A stretch of DNA of 64,000 bases from Taishania sp037189645 (GTDB lineage Bacteria; Bacteroidota; Bacteroidia; Flavobacteriales_D; Crocinitomicaceae): assembly GCA_037189645.1 (NCBI GenBank), contig JBBCIY010000004.1, forward strand, positions 310,001 to 374,000, written 5' to 3'. The notes under the pieces are model-generated. The model saw only the letters and a list, made by a program, of their open reading frames with translations. It was not told the origin of the DNA and made no database searches. A program made the translations under genes and the position numbers. Below are positions 7,920-16,988 of the stretch, piece by piece (the first letter of the stretch is position 1; the number at the start of each line of letters is the position of its first letter).

Positions 7920-8972
7920 ATGGATAAGCAGCAACATTTTGATGATTGGTTGAAAAAACGCAGGCAGCGGAAGGCCGGGCTTACGGTCGAAAAGCTGTAC
8001 GAGGGAATCCTGGCCCGCGACATCAGTATGCTGAGCAGCGCCATCACCCTGGTGGAAAGTACCCTGGAATCCGACCGGAAGGAATCGGAAGAGCTGATAA
8101 AAAAATGCCTTCCGCATGCAGGGAATTCCATCCGGATCGGCATCACCGGTGTGCCTGGTGTCGGGAAAAGTACATTCATTGAGAGCTTTGGCCAGTTATT
8201 GATCAGTTCCGGTAAAAAAGTCGCCATCCTTGCTATTGATCCGTCCTCAGGAACTTCCGGCGGAAGCATTTTAGGTGACAAGACCCGTATGGAGCAGCTT
8301 TCCCAGATGAAAAATGTGTTTATCCGCCCATCGGCAGCAGGTGATACCCTGGGCGGAGTGGCCAGGAAGACAAGGGAAAGCATCTTTTTATGTGAAGCAG
8401 CGGGCTTTGACGTTGTGCTGGTTGAAACAGTAGGAGTAGGACAGTCCGAAACACTGGTTCATTCGATGGTGGATTTTTTCCTCTTGCTGATGCTTTCAGG
8501 TGCAGGGGATGAATTGCAGGGAATCAAACGCGGGATCATGGAAATGGCGGATGCGCTTGTCATTACAAAAGCGGATGGAGATAACGTGAAGAAAGCGAAC
8601 CTGGCCCGGAGAGAATACCAGAATGCGATGCATTTATTCCCACCAAAGAAAAACGGGTGGACTCCCAAAGCGCTGACTTGCTCCAGCCTGGCGAATACCA
8701 ATATGGAACTGATCCTGGAAGCGATCGAAACGTTCGATAACCAGACCAGAGTAAACGGGCATTTTTATTCCAATCGCAAGGAACAGGATAAATTCTGGCT
8801 GCGGGAAACCCTTAATGAAAGTATACTGAGAAGCTTTTACGGAAACGAAGATTTGTTGCGCCAGCTTAAAAAACTGGACAAGGAGGTGATCGAAGGGAAA
8901 GAGACATCCTTCTCGGCAGCAGAGAAACTGTACCGGGCGTACATTGAACAATTATCGGATGGAAAAATTTAA
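7920..8972 (+). CDS. meaB: Methylmalonyl-CoA mutase-associated GTPase MeaB
   Basis: G3E-family P-loop GTPase that protects and reloads the B12-dependent methylmalonyl-CoA mutase. 350 aa, normal length. The Walker A motif GVPGVGKS is at residues 77-84, followed by AIDPSSGTSGGSILGDKTRM, then the switch region VETVGVGQSE and the base-recognition motif TKADGDN. Also called ArgK in older annotation. The mutase genes are not in this window, but mce (31.8 kb) belongs to the same pathway. The S4-domain gene overlaps its 3' end by 14 nt. Confidence 0.93.
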   Translation: MDKQQHFDDWLKKRRQRKAGLTVEKLYEGILARDISMLSSAITLVESTLESDRKESEELIKKCLPHAGNSIRIGITGVPGVGKSTFIESFGQLLISSGKKVAILAIDPSSGTSGGSILGDKTRMEQLSQMKNVFIRPSAAGDTLGGVARKTRESIFLCEAAGFDVVLVETVGVGQSETLVHSMVDFFLLLMLSGAGDELQGIKRGIMEMADALVITKADGDNVKKANLARREYQNAMHLFPPKKNGWTPKALTCSSLANTNMELILEAIETFDNQTRVNGHFYSNRKEQDKFWLRETLNESILRSFYGNEDLLRQLKKLDKEVIEGKETSFSAAEKLYRAYIEQLSDGKI

Positions 8973-9165
8973 GATAGAAGGAGATTACATTGAGCTGATA
9001 GGGCTGCTCAAAGCAATGGGAATTGCCGAAACGGGCGGTCATGCGAAATTCATCGTAGATGAAGGATTGGTTATCCGCAACGGGGAACAGGAGTTGCGCA
9101 AGCGTGCAAAGCTGGTTCCGGGAGATGTAATAGAGATCGAAGATATCCGGATCGAGCTGGAATGA
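8959..9165 (+). CDS. S4-domain RNA-binding protein (YbcJ-like)
   Basis: A 68-aa single-domain S4 protein: IELIGLLKAMGIAETGGHAKFIVDEGLV is the S4 helix-turn region and the end GDVIEIEDIRIELE completes the small beta-sheet. Such YbcJ/YaaA-type proteins bind structured RNA, likely rRNA or tRNA; the target is unknown. An in-frame TTG at 8944 exists, but ATG 8959 is preferred as it gives the compact family length. It overlaps the 3' end of meaB by 14 nt and is surely translated from the same mRNA. Confidence 0.85.
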   Translation: MEKFKIEGDYIELIGLLKAMGIAETGGHAKFIVDEGLVIRNGEQELRKRAKLVPGDVIEIEDIRIELE

Positions 9166-9183
9166 TCTGATCGCGTGGATGGA

Positions 9184-10062
9184 TTAGATGGTTTCCCTGG
9201 AAAAATAGAAATCCATCCTTCCCAGGTTCACACCGGCCCATCCGACCTGGTTGATCAGTACTTTTTTCCCGTCCAGGTTGGTTTCCTCAACAGGAGCATC
9301 CAGGAACGTATGGGTATGGCCACCGATGATCAGGTCAATGTTCCTTGTGGAGCGTGCCAGTAGTTTGTCGGAAACTTTGTTCGGGTCGGCATACTCGAAT
9401 CCCAGGTGAGAGAGGCAGATCACAAAATGACATCCTTTGTCTTTTAAGAATGTTGCCTGCTCATTGGCAGCAGCGATCGGGTCAAGGTATTTTGCATCTT
9501 CATAACAGAGTTTCGGAACAAGTCCTTCCAGCTCTACTCCCAATCCAAGAATACCTATTTTTAATTTTCCTTTCCGCACAATGAGGTGCTTTACTGTTTC
9601 ATCTTTCAGGATGGTGTCGGAGAAATCATAATTGCTGCATACAAATGGAAAAGAAGCATACTTCCTGGCATTCTTGAATCCGTTCAGTCCCAGGTCGAAT
9701 TCATGGTTTCCCATCGTTGCCGCTTCGTACCCCATTTCCGACATCAGCTTCATTTCCAGGACGCCTTTGTATTTGTTGAAATAAGGAGTCCCCTGGAACA
9801 TATCTCCTGCATCCAGCAGTAAAACATGCTCTTCTTCCGACCTGATTTTTTTGATCAGCTGATCCCTCCAGACCACTCCTCCCCGGTTGGGAAATTTAGC
9901 ATGGTTGGCAGGAAAAGGATCAATGTTGGAATGTGTATCGTTGGTATGCAGGACGGTGAGCTTTACCTGCCCTTTTTTCGTGTCCTGAGCCAGCAGAGAA
10001 GGGGAGAGGGCAATTCCCCCGGCCACAACAAATGTATTTCGTACAAAATCCCGTCGTTTCAT
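9184..10062 (-). CDS. 5'-nucleotidase catalytic (metallophosphatase) subunit, Tat-exported
   Basis: N-terminal half of a UshA-type 5'-nucleotidase. The 292-aa protein begins with a twin-arginine signal (MKRRDFVRNTF, then a hydrophobic stretch ending LLAQ). The dinuclear-metal motifs are present: LHTNDTHSN, LLDAGDMFQG, TMGNHEFD, LSHLGFEY and GGHTHT. The substrate-binding C-terminal domain is absent here and is encoded by the gene just upstream, which overlaps this start by 4 nt (ATGA-type junction). It probably dephosphorylates nucleotides in the periplasm or at the membrane to release nucleosides and phosphate. Confidence 0.85.
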   Translation of the reverse strand: MKRRDFVRNTFVVAGGIALSPSLLAQDTKKGQVKLTVLHTNDTHSNIDPFPANHAKFPNRGGVVWRDQLIKKIRSEEEHVLLLDAGDMFQGTPYFNKYKGVLEMKLMSEMGYEAATMGNHEFDLGLNGFKNARKYASFPFVCSNYDFSDTILKDETVKHLIVRKGKLKIGILGLGVELEGLVPKLCYEDAKYLDPIAAANEQATFLKDKGCHFVICLSHLGFEYADPNKVSDKLLARSTRNIDLIIGGHTHTFLDAPVEETNLDGKKVLINQVGWAGVNLGRMDFYFSRETI

Positions 10063-10772
10063 CTCAGTTCTATTCGGTTTTCAGCAGTGCTGATAAGTGT
10101 CCCTTGCTCCTTTGCTTCAATGATCAGGCAGTCACGGATCAGCTTTCCTGTATCAATGATCTCTGTCGCTTTCCGGAAGAAATACATTTTATCCCCACCG
10201 TTTACCAGGTAGTCTGACGTGATAATGATGATCTCTTTCGTATTTTCAGTCACTCCGTTGACCATCAGTTGACCGTTTTTCAGCGCTGCTCCCGCGATTG
10301 GTTCTCCTCCTGTTTTCATTAAATATTCCGCTATTTCCGGCAGTACTTCCACAGGCATCCGTACCCAGACGACCAGGTTGTCAAACGGAGAAACTTTGTA
10401 CAGGTCCCCGATCGTTACCTCTCCTTTGTTGATCGTTGATCTTAATCCTCCGTAATTGAGCAGACACATGACAGGGGCATTGACACGTACATTTTTGGTC
10501 TGGTTCGTAAGCAGGGCATCTGCTGTCCAGTTGTTGAGATTTCCGCAGGGCCTTTCAGGAATAAAGCTGGTATCTGCATGTGCAATGACTTTGCTCATTT
10601 CCCATTCAACGGAGTCCCGGTATGGTTTTATCCGTTCTTCCAGGTTGTCGCTGCCGGGAGAAGTTTCCTCTACCGGGATCAGCTGGTAAGCGTGGTTCTG
10701 TACGGAAAGTGAAGAGCAGGCCATAAGACCTGCTCCTATTACTATTGATATGACATAAATCAGTTTGCTCAT
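10059..10772 (-). CDS. 5'-nucleotidase C-terminal domain lipoprotein
   Basis: A 237-aa protein matching the nucleotide-binding C-terminal domain of UshA-type 5'-nucleotidases (motifs LTNQTKNVRVNAPVMCLLNYGGLRS, then KGEVTIGDLYKVSPFDN and SDYLVNGGDKM). The start is ATG 10772, not the in-frame TTG at 10787, because it gives a lipoprotein signal with lipobox LMAC (Cys19). It has no catalytic metal site; that is in the downstream overlapping gene. In the operon the C-terminal domain is translated first, reversing the order in the fused enzyme. It follows the endonuclease gene by 16 nt. Confidence 0.85.
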   Translation of the reverse strand: MSKLIYVISIVIGAGLMACSSLSVQNHAYQLIPVEETSPGSDNLEERIKPYRDSVEWEMSKVIAHADTSFIPERPCGNLNNWTADALLTNQTKNVRVNAPVMCLLNYGGLRSTINKGEVTIGDLYKVSPFDNLVVWVRMPVEVLPEIAEYLMKTGGEPIAGAALKNGQLMVNGVTENTKEIIIITSDYLVNGGDKMYFFRKATEIIDTGKLIRDCLIIEAKEQGTLISTAENRIELR

Positions 10773-10788
10773 CTTGCGATGCTTCAAC

Positions 10789-13104
10789 TTACTTGATGAT
10801 CACTTTTTGCGTTGCTTCTCCTTTAGGGGTGTTTACACGTAGCATATACGTGCCCGAATTCAGGCTGCTTACATCTATGGATACAAGGTTGTTGTTGATA
10901 CCCGCATCCGAGATGATCACTCTTCCCTGTAAATCGATCAGTTCGTAAGCAGAGATCTGGGTATTGTTCACCATAATGGTTACAGCATCAGCTGCCGGAA
11001 CCGGGAAAACAGATACATCAGAGGAAGCGATCAGCTTGTCTACGCTCAATTCACAGATTTGTGAGTTATACGTCATATTGCTGAAATCAATGTAACACGC
11101 ATAGTTTACGGAATCAATGAACGGATTCCTGTTTCCCTGGATACTGTAGATGTATTCATTACGTGCGATTTCGTAATCATCCGGAAGATCCTGGAAGTGC
11201 CACTGGCGGATTACCTCAGCATCCTGTCCGTAAGGAAGAATGAAGCTGATCCAGTCAGGGAAGGCCCATGTTCCGTTTGTACCGTTGTAAGTAACGGCCA
11301 TGTACATCAACGCACGGGCAACATCACCTTTGATTTCGTCACGTGGTTCATACACTACATTTCCGTTTGCATCAACTCCTCTTTTTGAATCTAAATAAGT
11401 GTGGTTTGCAGTTATAACGTCTCCAAAAGGAAGGTTGCTTCTCGCGCCGTTTACACCTGTCATACGAACAGGGAATAAATTGTGCTGATCTGTATATTGT
11501 GCCTGTTCAGGGCTGTTATACGGGTTCCCCGGCATCCATGAATGAGCAAATACGTGCTCTCTTGAAAAATCAGCGTCGGTCCATGTAAAGTTTCCGGAAA
11601 ATACTTCTTTGTGGCCTGAATACTGGCATTCAACATATGTTTGTCCTCCTGTGGTATCTCTCAACGCAAAGTTATTCATCATGGTTTGCAGGAAGTTATA
11701 GTAAGTGATCATTGTGTGCGGATTCACCAGCGCTTTCAGATCAGCTGCAAATGTAGGGTTGCTTGTAGAAATGCTTGTGTAATAGCTTCCTATTTCCTCA
11801 CCACCGGAAGTCACATTTCCTGTCAGAGGGTTCGTTGTGTTGTAATTCTCTATCCCTCCTTGTCCGTTAAATGCATATACGGCAAAATGATAGTTTTGAT
11901 TGGCAATTACGCCACGAGGAGTAAACCCGGTAGAAGAACCGACATAAGCAACTTTTGCATTTCCTATAACATCCCCGCGCAGGTATGTTGTTCCGTCTGC
12001 AGGTGCTCCTGTTACAGGTGCTCCGTTGTTCCACAATACCAGGTAGCTGGATGCTCCTGTTCCCGCTGCGAACTGCCCGCTTAATTTGTATGCTTTGTTC
12101 TCAGGAAAGGTCAGTCCTGAAGGGTTTGATGCCGGCTCTGTTGCAAGCCCATCCAGACCTCCTGCCTGGAAATGCAATACATAGTTGCTTTCATCGTCAT
12201 CGTTGGAAGAGATGGTAAGTGTCGCTTCATGTGTTCCGTTTGCCGCAGGGGTGATTGTAATGGTGTATGGCGTTGCTGATTCCGGACCCAGGTCTCCTGT
12301 TGCGATATCGGAAGAGAACGCGCTTGCCTGCGGGCCGGAGAACGCTGCATTATTGATCGTTAAGTTGCCTATCCCCAGGTTTTCGATGGTTATACCGGCA
12401 CTGGTTGATGCTCCCAGGTAAATGGTACTTCCCGAAAGGTAAGTGGTCCCGTTTACCAATACATTGATTTCTCTGTCGGGTGCTACATAAGGAATGATGT
12501 CATTCAGGTCCCGGGGAATGATCTGGTAGTTTGCGTTAAACTGGCCTACAACTCCTACGATCGAAACGGTTCCGGAAGGAATTGCCGTTCCAACAAAGTT
12601 GGTTCCGGTGTTCACACGCACATCCAGCGTAGTGGCGCCGTTTGTGATTTGATACGTTGTATTTCCCGCGAAATTTCCGCTTTGTACGAATGTTACATTG
12701 TTAACCGCAATCAACTGCCCTTCCAGTGGTTCATTTACCGCAGAAATCGGAACGGTAGTTGGTTGCGGGATAACAGTTGCCTGACCGTGATTGGTGATCA
12801 CGGGATGCCCACCCGCTTGTCCTGTTCCTATTTCCAATAAGCCGTTGAATTCTGTCAGAGGCCCTGTAACGGTAATCGAATCATAACGGCTGACACCATT
12901 GATTTGCGGACCACCATAAGCAGCGATACCACCTGTTCCATCCTGCAGGTATCGGATCCCGCCCAGCTCAGCGCCATTTGTAACAACTCCTGAAACCGTA
13001 ACGGTCTGTCCAAGACTGGTGCTTCTGGCATCAGAAATGCTGATTGTCTGAGCATTTACCGATAAAGAAGCCAGAACTCCTATTGTAAAGATTAATTTTT
13101 TCAT
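10789..13104 (-). CDS. Secreted endonuclease I with T9SS sorting domain
   Basis: 771-aa exported nuclease. Order of parts: signal peptide ending SVNAQ; OB-fold-like domain (about 20-210); choice-of-anchor-D Ig-like domain (about 215-330); fibronectin-like linker; endonuclease I domain (about 440-680) with the His-containing core DFSREHVFAHSWMPG and DQHNLFPV; and a T9SS type A C-terminal domain (about 695-771) with VFPVPAADAV and a final GEATQKVIIK. Endonuclease I enzymes cut DNA non-specifically. It begins 12 nt after the TonB receptor stop, so the receptor, nuclease and nucleotidase halves form one operon, consistent with feeding on extracellular DNA. Confidence 0.88.
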   Translation of the reverse strand: MKKLIFTIGVLASLSVNAQTISISDARSTSLGQTVTVSGVVTNGAELGGIRYLQDGTGGIAAYGGPQINGVSRYDSITVTGPLTEFNGLLEIGTGQAGGHPVITNHGQATVIPQPTTVPISAVNEPLEGQLIAVNNVTFVQSGNFAGNTTYQITNGATTLDVRVNTGTNFVGTAIPSGTVSIVGVVGQFNANYQIIPRDLNDIIPYVAPDREINVLVNGTTYLSGSTIYLGASTSAGITIENLGIGNLTINNAAFSGPQASAFSSDIATGDLGPESATPYTITITPAANGTHEATLTISSNDDDESNYVLHFQAGGLDGLATEPASNPSGLTFPENKAYKLSGQFAAGTGASSYLVLWNNGAPVTGAPADGTTYLRGDVIGNAKVAYVGSSTGFTPRGVIANQNYHFAVYAFNGQGGIENYNTTNPLTGNVTSGGEEIGSYYTSISTSNPTFAADLKALVNPHTMITYYNFLQTMMNNFALRDTTGGQTYVECQYSGHKEVFSGNFTWTDADFSREHVFAHSWMPGNPYNSPEQAQYTDQHNLFPVRMTGVNGARSNLPFGDVITANHTYLDSKRGVDANGNVVYEPRDEIKGDVARALMYMAVTYNGTNGTWAFPDWISFILPYGQDAEVIRQWHFQDLPDDYEIARNEYIYSIQGNRNPFIDSVNYACYIDFSNMTYNSQICELSVDKLIASSDVSVFPVPAADAVTIMVNNTQISAYELIDLQGRVIISDAGINNNLVSIDVSSLNSGTYMLRVNTPKGEATQKVIIK

Positions 13105-13116
13105 TATTGTTTTTTA

Positions 13117-15834
13117 TTAAAATTCGTAACTGATAGAAGCATTAAATGTTCTTCCCATACCGAAGAAAACCCCTGCGGAAGCAGCATCGAATCCTGCTCC
13201 GTTTTGATTGTTTCTTGCGTCGGAAATGTAAAGCGTATTCAGGACGTTAAATACGTTCACTCTGAAAGCGAGTGCTGATTTGTCGAATCTCAGCGTATAA
13301 CCTGCATGGGCTGTAAGCTGTCCGTAGCTTGGAATCCTCCATGATTCTTTTCCTCCATTCGCACCTGTTAAGCTAAACGGGTCAAAGTTGGAATAGTAAC
13401 GGTCGAAGTAAGTGTACTTGAATTTAACGTAGGCATTCTTTACAAATTCCCAACGGATAGACGCAGCGTAAACCGACTGGGCAGCATCTCCGACGTGTAC
13501 TCCCGTTGCGTCAAATTCAAATTTTGTTCCTACAACGTCGATTGTTTCGGCAGATTGCCACGTCCAATCTCCGTAAGAAGCCATTCCTTCCAATGTCAAT
13601 CCTTTGACAATGTTCCATGCTGCATCCACTTCAACACCCATATGGAGAGCATCCATTCCGTTTACGTTTGCACGGATGAATGTAGTGGGATCATCCGGAT
13701 CGGGAACCGCTACACCAAATGGGAATGGTTTGTTTTCCCACATGGTAAAGTAACCGTTTGCATTCACCGATATCTTTTTGTGACGGAATCCATAACCTGC
13801 TTCAAAAGCGTAGATCTTTTCGTTCACGATTTCTTCAAAGAATGTGTTTGTGTTGTTATCAATTACATTGCTGAACATAGGTGTTCTGTCCAGGTAACCA
13901 ACGTTCAGGAAGATGTTTGATTTTTCAGTAACGTTGAAGTTAGCACCTGCCTTAGCCGTGAACCCTGTGAGCCACAATGTTTCCGTCTGGTTGTATTTCA
14001 GCTCTTTTGAAGAGTGGGTATAGATCTTGTCATTGTAGTATACAGCCGAGTCTTTCGCACCGATGTAAATAATCGTATCGTCTACATGCAGCTCTTTTTT
14101 CCTGAAATAATCGATTCCTTTATAGCTGTTCGCAACAATGGATAAATTTGCAAAGGCGGTCCACCTTCCTTTGGAGAATTCGAGCTGCGCAAATCCACCG
14201 ATCCACTGCATCAGTGCATCCCGGTGATTGTGATAAGGTTCCCACCCGATCTTGTCTCCTTCTCTTGCCATCGACGTTGTCGCGTTCTGATTCTGATTGT
14301 TTACGTAGTAATCTCCTCCCAGTAAGTTGGTCAGCTCGGTGTAATGTTCACCTTTATACCACCTGTAATCAACCCCACCGGCAAAATTCAGGTATTGATT
14401 GATCTTATAATCTACCTGGGAAACACCTCCGACCCACATGTGGTTGTTGACCAGGGAAGCCAGGACCTGTGTGGATTTTAATTCCGTGTTGCTGTATGCA
14501 GGATCCGTTGCCGGGTATTTTGTGCCGAAAAACTCAACTTCCTGGTTGTTGCGGATGATCCTGTCCCAGTCGATGGTTCCGTCTTCAGCATAGATAATTC
14601 CTCCTGAATTTCTTGCTCTTTCTCCGCCACCTCTACCGATGGAAACGTAAGCTGTGTTGGTCCAGGAAAGTCTGTCATTGATTTTCCAGAAATCCCTTAA
14701 AGTGATCTGAGGTTTGTGGTAGTAATTCCTTCTTTCTGCCATTACCCGTTGCTTGCCGTCTGCATCGGTATAGTATCCGTAATGCTGGTTGTGACGAATT
14801 CCGTTGTTTCTTGCTCCGGTTGTGTCAAGTCCCAGGTTCGCGGCATAATCGGAGCTCCAGTAACCGATCGGCTGGTTGTATGAGCGCTGCGCATGCTGTT
14901 GAGGTGCGCCAAACCCGCTCAGGGAAATTACGTGGTTTTTAATTTTCTTCTGTACCTTCAGGTAATAAAACCCTCCTTGTGTGAACAGTCCGTCAACCCA
15001 TCCGTTTCCTTGCTTGTAAGAAGCGGACATGACAACTCCCCATCCGTTTTTCAGCATTCCTGATTTGTATGCAAGTGAAGTCCTGAAAAAATTCCCGGAA
15101 CCATATTCCTGCTGGATTTTGACTTCAGGTTTTCCGAACGCGTTTTCAGTAACGATATTCATGGTTCCTCCGACCGAAGGCATCGCTAATTTTGTTGCTC
15201 CCAGACCACGTTGAACCTGGATCTGCTGTGTGATCTGATCCAACCCGAACCAGTTTGACCAGTACACCCATCCGTTTTCCATGTCGTTTACCGGCACACC
15301 GTCGATCATCATCCCTACGTTTCGTTGGTCGAACCCACGGATGGTAATCCTGGCATCTCCGTCACCACCACCCTGCTGGGTTGCGTGAACTCCCGGTTTG
15401 GAATTCAGGATCATCGGTAAGTCCTGTGAACCCAGTTCTTCAATAATTTCTTTTTTATCCAATGTTGAAACAGCAACGGGTGTTTTCCTGTCATGTACAA
15501 TGTTTGCGGTTACCTGTACCTCTTCCAGCATTGCTACTTCACCCAATACGAAATCGACTGTCTGGTTTTCGGAGTTGATTGTAATTGAAAATGTCTGTGT
15601 TTCATACGTTGCCATTGAAACCTGTACGGAATATTTTCCGAAAGGTACATTTTCAATCGTGAAATTTCCATCTGTATCTGTTTTGGCTCTGAATTCAGTG
15701 GAAAACTGAACCAAAGCTCCGATGAGTTCTTCACCGGACTCTGCATCTGTCACCTGCCCTTTTACGGTGGCTGTTTGCGAATAAGCTGTAATTCCGGTCA
15801 GTAAAAGACAAGCTAGAAGTAAAAACTTTTTCAT
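13117..15834 (-). CDS. TonB-dependent receptor, carboxypeptidase-regulatory-like type
   Basis: 905-aa outer-membrane active transporter. The start is ATG 15834 (MKKFLLLACLLL, signal peptide ending TAYSQ); 12 codons of in-frame upstream sequence are not conserved-looking. Domains: an N-terminal CarboxypepD_reg-like Ig domain (about 20-105), a plug (about 120-245, RGFDQRNVGMMIDGVPVND), then a 22-strand barrel ending FNASISYEF. It lacks a SusD partner gene. Its position between an LTD-domain secreted protein and a secreted nuclease suggests uptake of nucleic-acid breakdown products or phosphate compounds, but the ligand is not visible in sequence. Confidence 0.88.
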   Translation of the reverse strand: MKKFLLLACLLLTGITAYSQTATVKGQVTDAESGEELIGALVQFSTEFRAKTDTDGNFTIENVPFGKYSVQVSMATYETQTFSITINSENQTVDFVLGEVAMLEEVQVTANIVHDRKTPVAVSTLDKKEIIEELGSQDLPMILNSKPGVHATQQGGGDGDARITIRGFDQRNVGMMIDGVPVNDMENGWVYWSNWFGLDQITQQIQVQRGLGATKLAMPSVGGTMNIVTENAFGKPEVKIQQEYGSGNFFRTSLAYKSGMLKNGWGVVMSASYKQGNGWVDGLFTQGGFYYLKVQKKIKNHVISLSGFGAPQQHAQRSYNQPIGYWSSDYAANLGLDTTGARNNGIRHNQHYGYYTDADGKQRVMAERRNYYHKPQITLRDFWKINDRLSWTNTAYVSIGRGGGERARNSGGIIYAEDGTIDWDRIIRNNQEVEFFGTKYPATDPAYSNTELKSTQVLASLVNNHMWVGGVSQVDYKINQYLNFAGGVDYRWYKGEHYTELTNLLGGDYYVNNQNQNATTSMAREGDKIGWEPYHNHRDALMQWIGGFAQLEFSKGRWTAFANLSIVANSYKGIDYFRKKELHVDDTIIYIGAKDSAVYYNDKIYTHSSKELKYNQTETLWLTGFTAKAGANFNVTEKSNIFLNVGYLDRTPMFSNVIDNNTNTFFEEIVNEKIYAFEAGYGFRHKKISVNANGYFTMWENKPFPFGVAVPDPDDPTTFIRANVNGMDALHMGVEVDAAWNIVKGLTLEGMASYGDWTWQSAETIDVVGTKFEFDATGVHVGDAAQSVYAASIRWEFVKNAYVKFKYTYFDRYYSNFDPFSLTGANGGKESWRIPSYGQLTAHAGYTLRFDKSALAFRVNVFNVLNTLYISDARNNQNGAGFDAASAGVFFGMGRTFNASISYEF

Positions 15835-15868
15835 GGAGAAAGAATATTCGATTTTTTGCTTTTGTAAC

Positions 15869-15902
15869 AAAAAATCCCCTTTAAACTGCTGTTGAAAGGG
15901 GA
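15869..15902 (-). terminator. Terminator after the LTD-domain gene
   Basis: Stem TCCCCTTT / AAAGGGGA (15875-15882 and 15895-15902) with a 12-nt loop, followed on the minus strand by a T6 run (15874-15869). It lies between the LTD gene and the TonB receptor, so expression of the receptor operon needs read-through or an unseen promoter. Confidence 0.75.
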
Positions 15903-15914
15903 TTCAATAAGTTT

Positions 15915-16988
15915 TTATTTTACTACAACCTTTTGTGTTGCCGAACGACCATTACGATCCGTGACTTTTACCATGTAAACACCTGACTTTTCCGTCAGAT
16001 CAAATGATACTGTTGATTTTGTGTTGTTTTCGATCGTAGTAACCTCCTGTCCGAGTGAATTGTACACTTCGATGGTTGCTACGTTATCCAATCCGGAAAT
16101 CGTAAACACACCTGTAGTCGGGTTTGGATACAGCTTGATCTCATCCAGGTTCATGGTACCTACTCCCAGTGAATTCGGATCACACTCGCAAGCATGCCAT
16201 CCCAAGGATTCCCAGTTACCAACCCATTGTGGAGTTACTCCGTCCGCCTGGTAAATGATTTCACCGGTAACAGGATCTCTTTTCGGTAAAGACGGTGGCA
16301 ATGAATCCCACTCTAACAATGGATTGAATGTCGCTCCGAACGGAGGGTTTGGTGTATATCCTTTTTTGATTCCCGGCTTACGGATCATGGTATGATCTTC
16401 AGTAACCACTTTGTCATCAGGATGTCCGCTTGTTCCGTTGTAAGGAGCTACCGAAGTCCATCCGTTGAATGCTCCTGAAGATGTTGCTTCCGGATCCTCG
16501 CCGATTTTTCCGAAGATATCCAGCATTACTGTTTGCTGGGTCATCGGGTTGGTTGCGCTACCTTTTGCCAGTAACAATGCGTCGTTTCCGTTGAAGTACA
16601 TTACGTTGTTCTGAGCATAAGTCGGACACAGGAAATGGTCTGCTTTATCCTGCAATTCCTGCCATACCGGCGCTGTTTGTCCGGAACCATTCGGGTCACG
16701 TAAATCAATTACATAAACCATTGTCCCTTTCGCAGGGATCGTTCCCACCAGCTGGATTGTTTTTGCTTCAGGAGACCCCTGAGCAGACGCCGTAGTGGAA
16801 CCGTTGGAATAACGTTGCAGGAAATATTCACTCATGTCGATCGCCTGATCAGTAGGATTGTATATTTCAATTGCTTTGTTATTACCTCTTCCTTCAACAT
16901 ACTCAGAGATAAAAATGTTCGAACAGTCTTGTGCAAAAGAAGTTGTAATTGCAGCAAAACACGTTAATGAAAGTATTACTTTTTTCAT
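15915..16988 (-). CDS. Secreted lamin-tail-domain protein with T9SS sorting domain
   Basis: 357 aa from the ATG at 16988 (MKKVILSLTCFAAITTSFAQ signal peptide); an in-frame extension of 15 codons is unlikely. The mature N-terminus (NIFISEYVEGRGNNKAIEIY, then NPTDQAIDMSEYFLQRYSNG) is a lamin tail domain, often found on secreted bacterial nucleases and surface proteins. A middle region of unclear function follows, then a T9SS type A sorting domain (about 290-357) with LYPNPTTGVFTI and the end RSATQKVVVK. No catalytic motif was recognised. It precedes the TonB receptor and nuclease, supporting a role in nucleic-acid binding or scavenging. Confidence 0.82.
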   Translation of the reverse strand: MKKVILSLTCFAAITTSFAQDCSNIFISEYVEGRGNNKAIEIYNPTDQAIDMSEYFLQRYSNGSTTASAQGSPEAKTIQLVGTIPAKGTMVYVIDLRDPNGSGQTAPVWQELQDKADHFLCPTYAQNNVMYFNGNDALLLAKGSATNPMTQQTVMLDIFGKIGEDPEATSSGAFNGWTSVAPYNGTSGHPDDKVVTEDHTMIRKPGIKKGYTPNPPFGATFNPLLEWDSLPPSLPKRDPVTGEIIYQADGVTPQWVGNWESLGWHACECDPNSLGVGTMNLDEIKLYPNPTTGVFTISGLDNVATIEVYNSLGQEVTTIENNTKSTVSFDLTEKSGVYMVKVTDRNGRSATQKVVVK

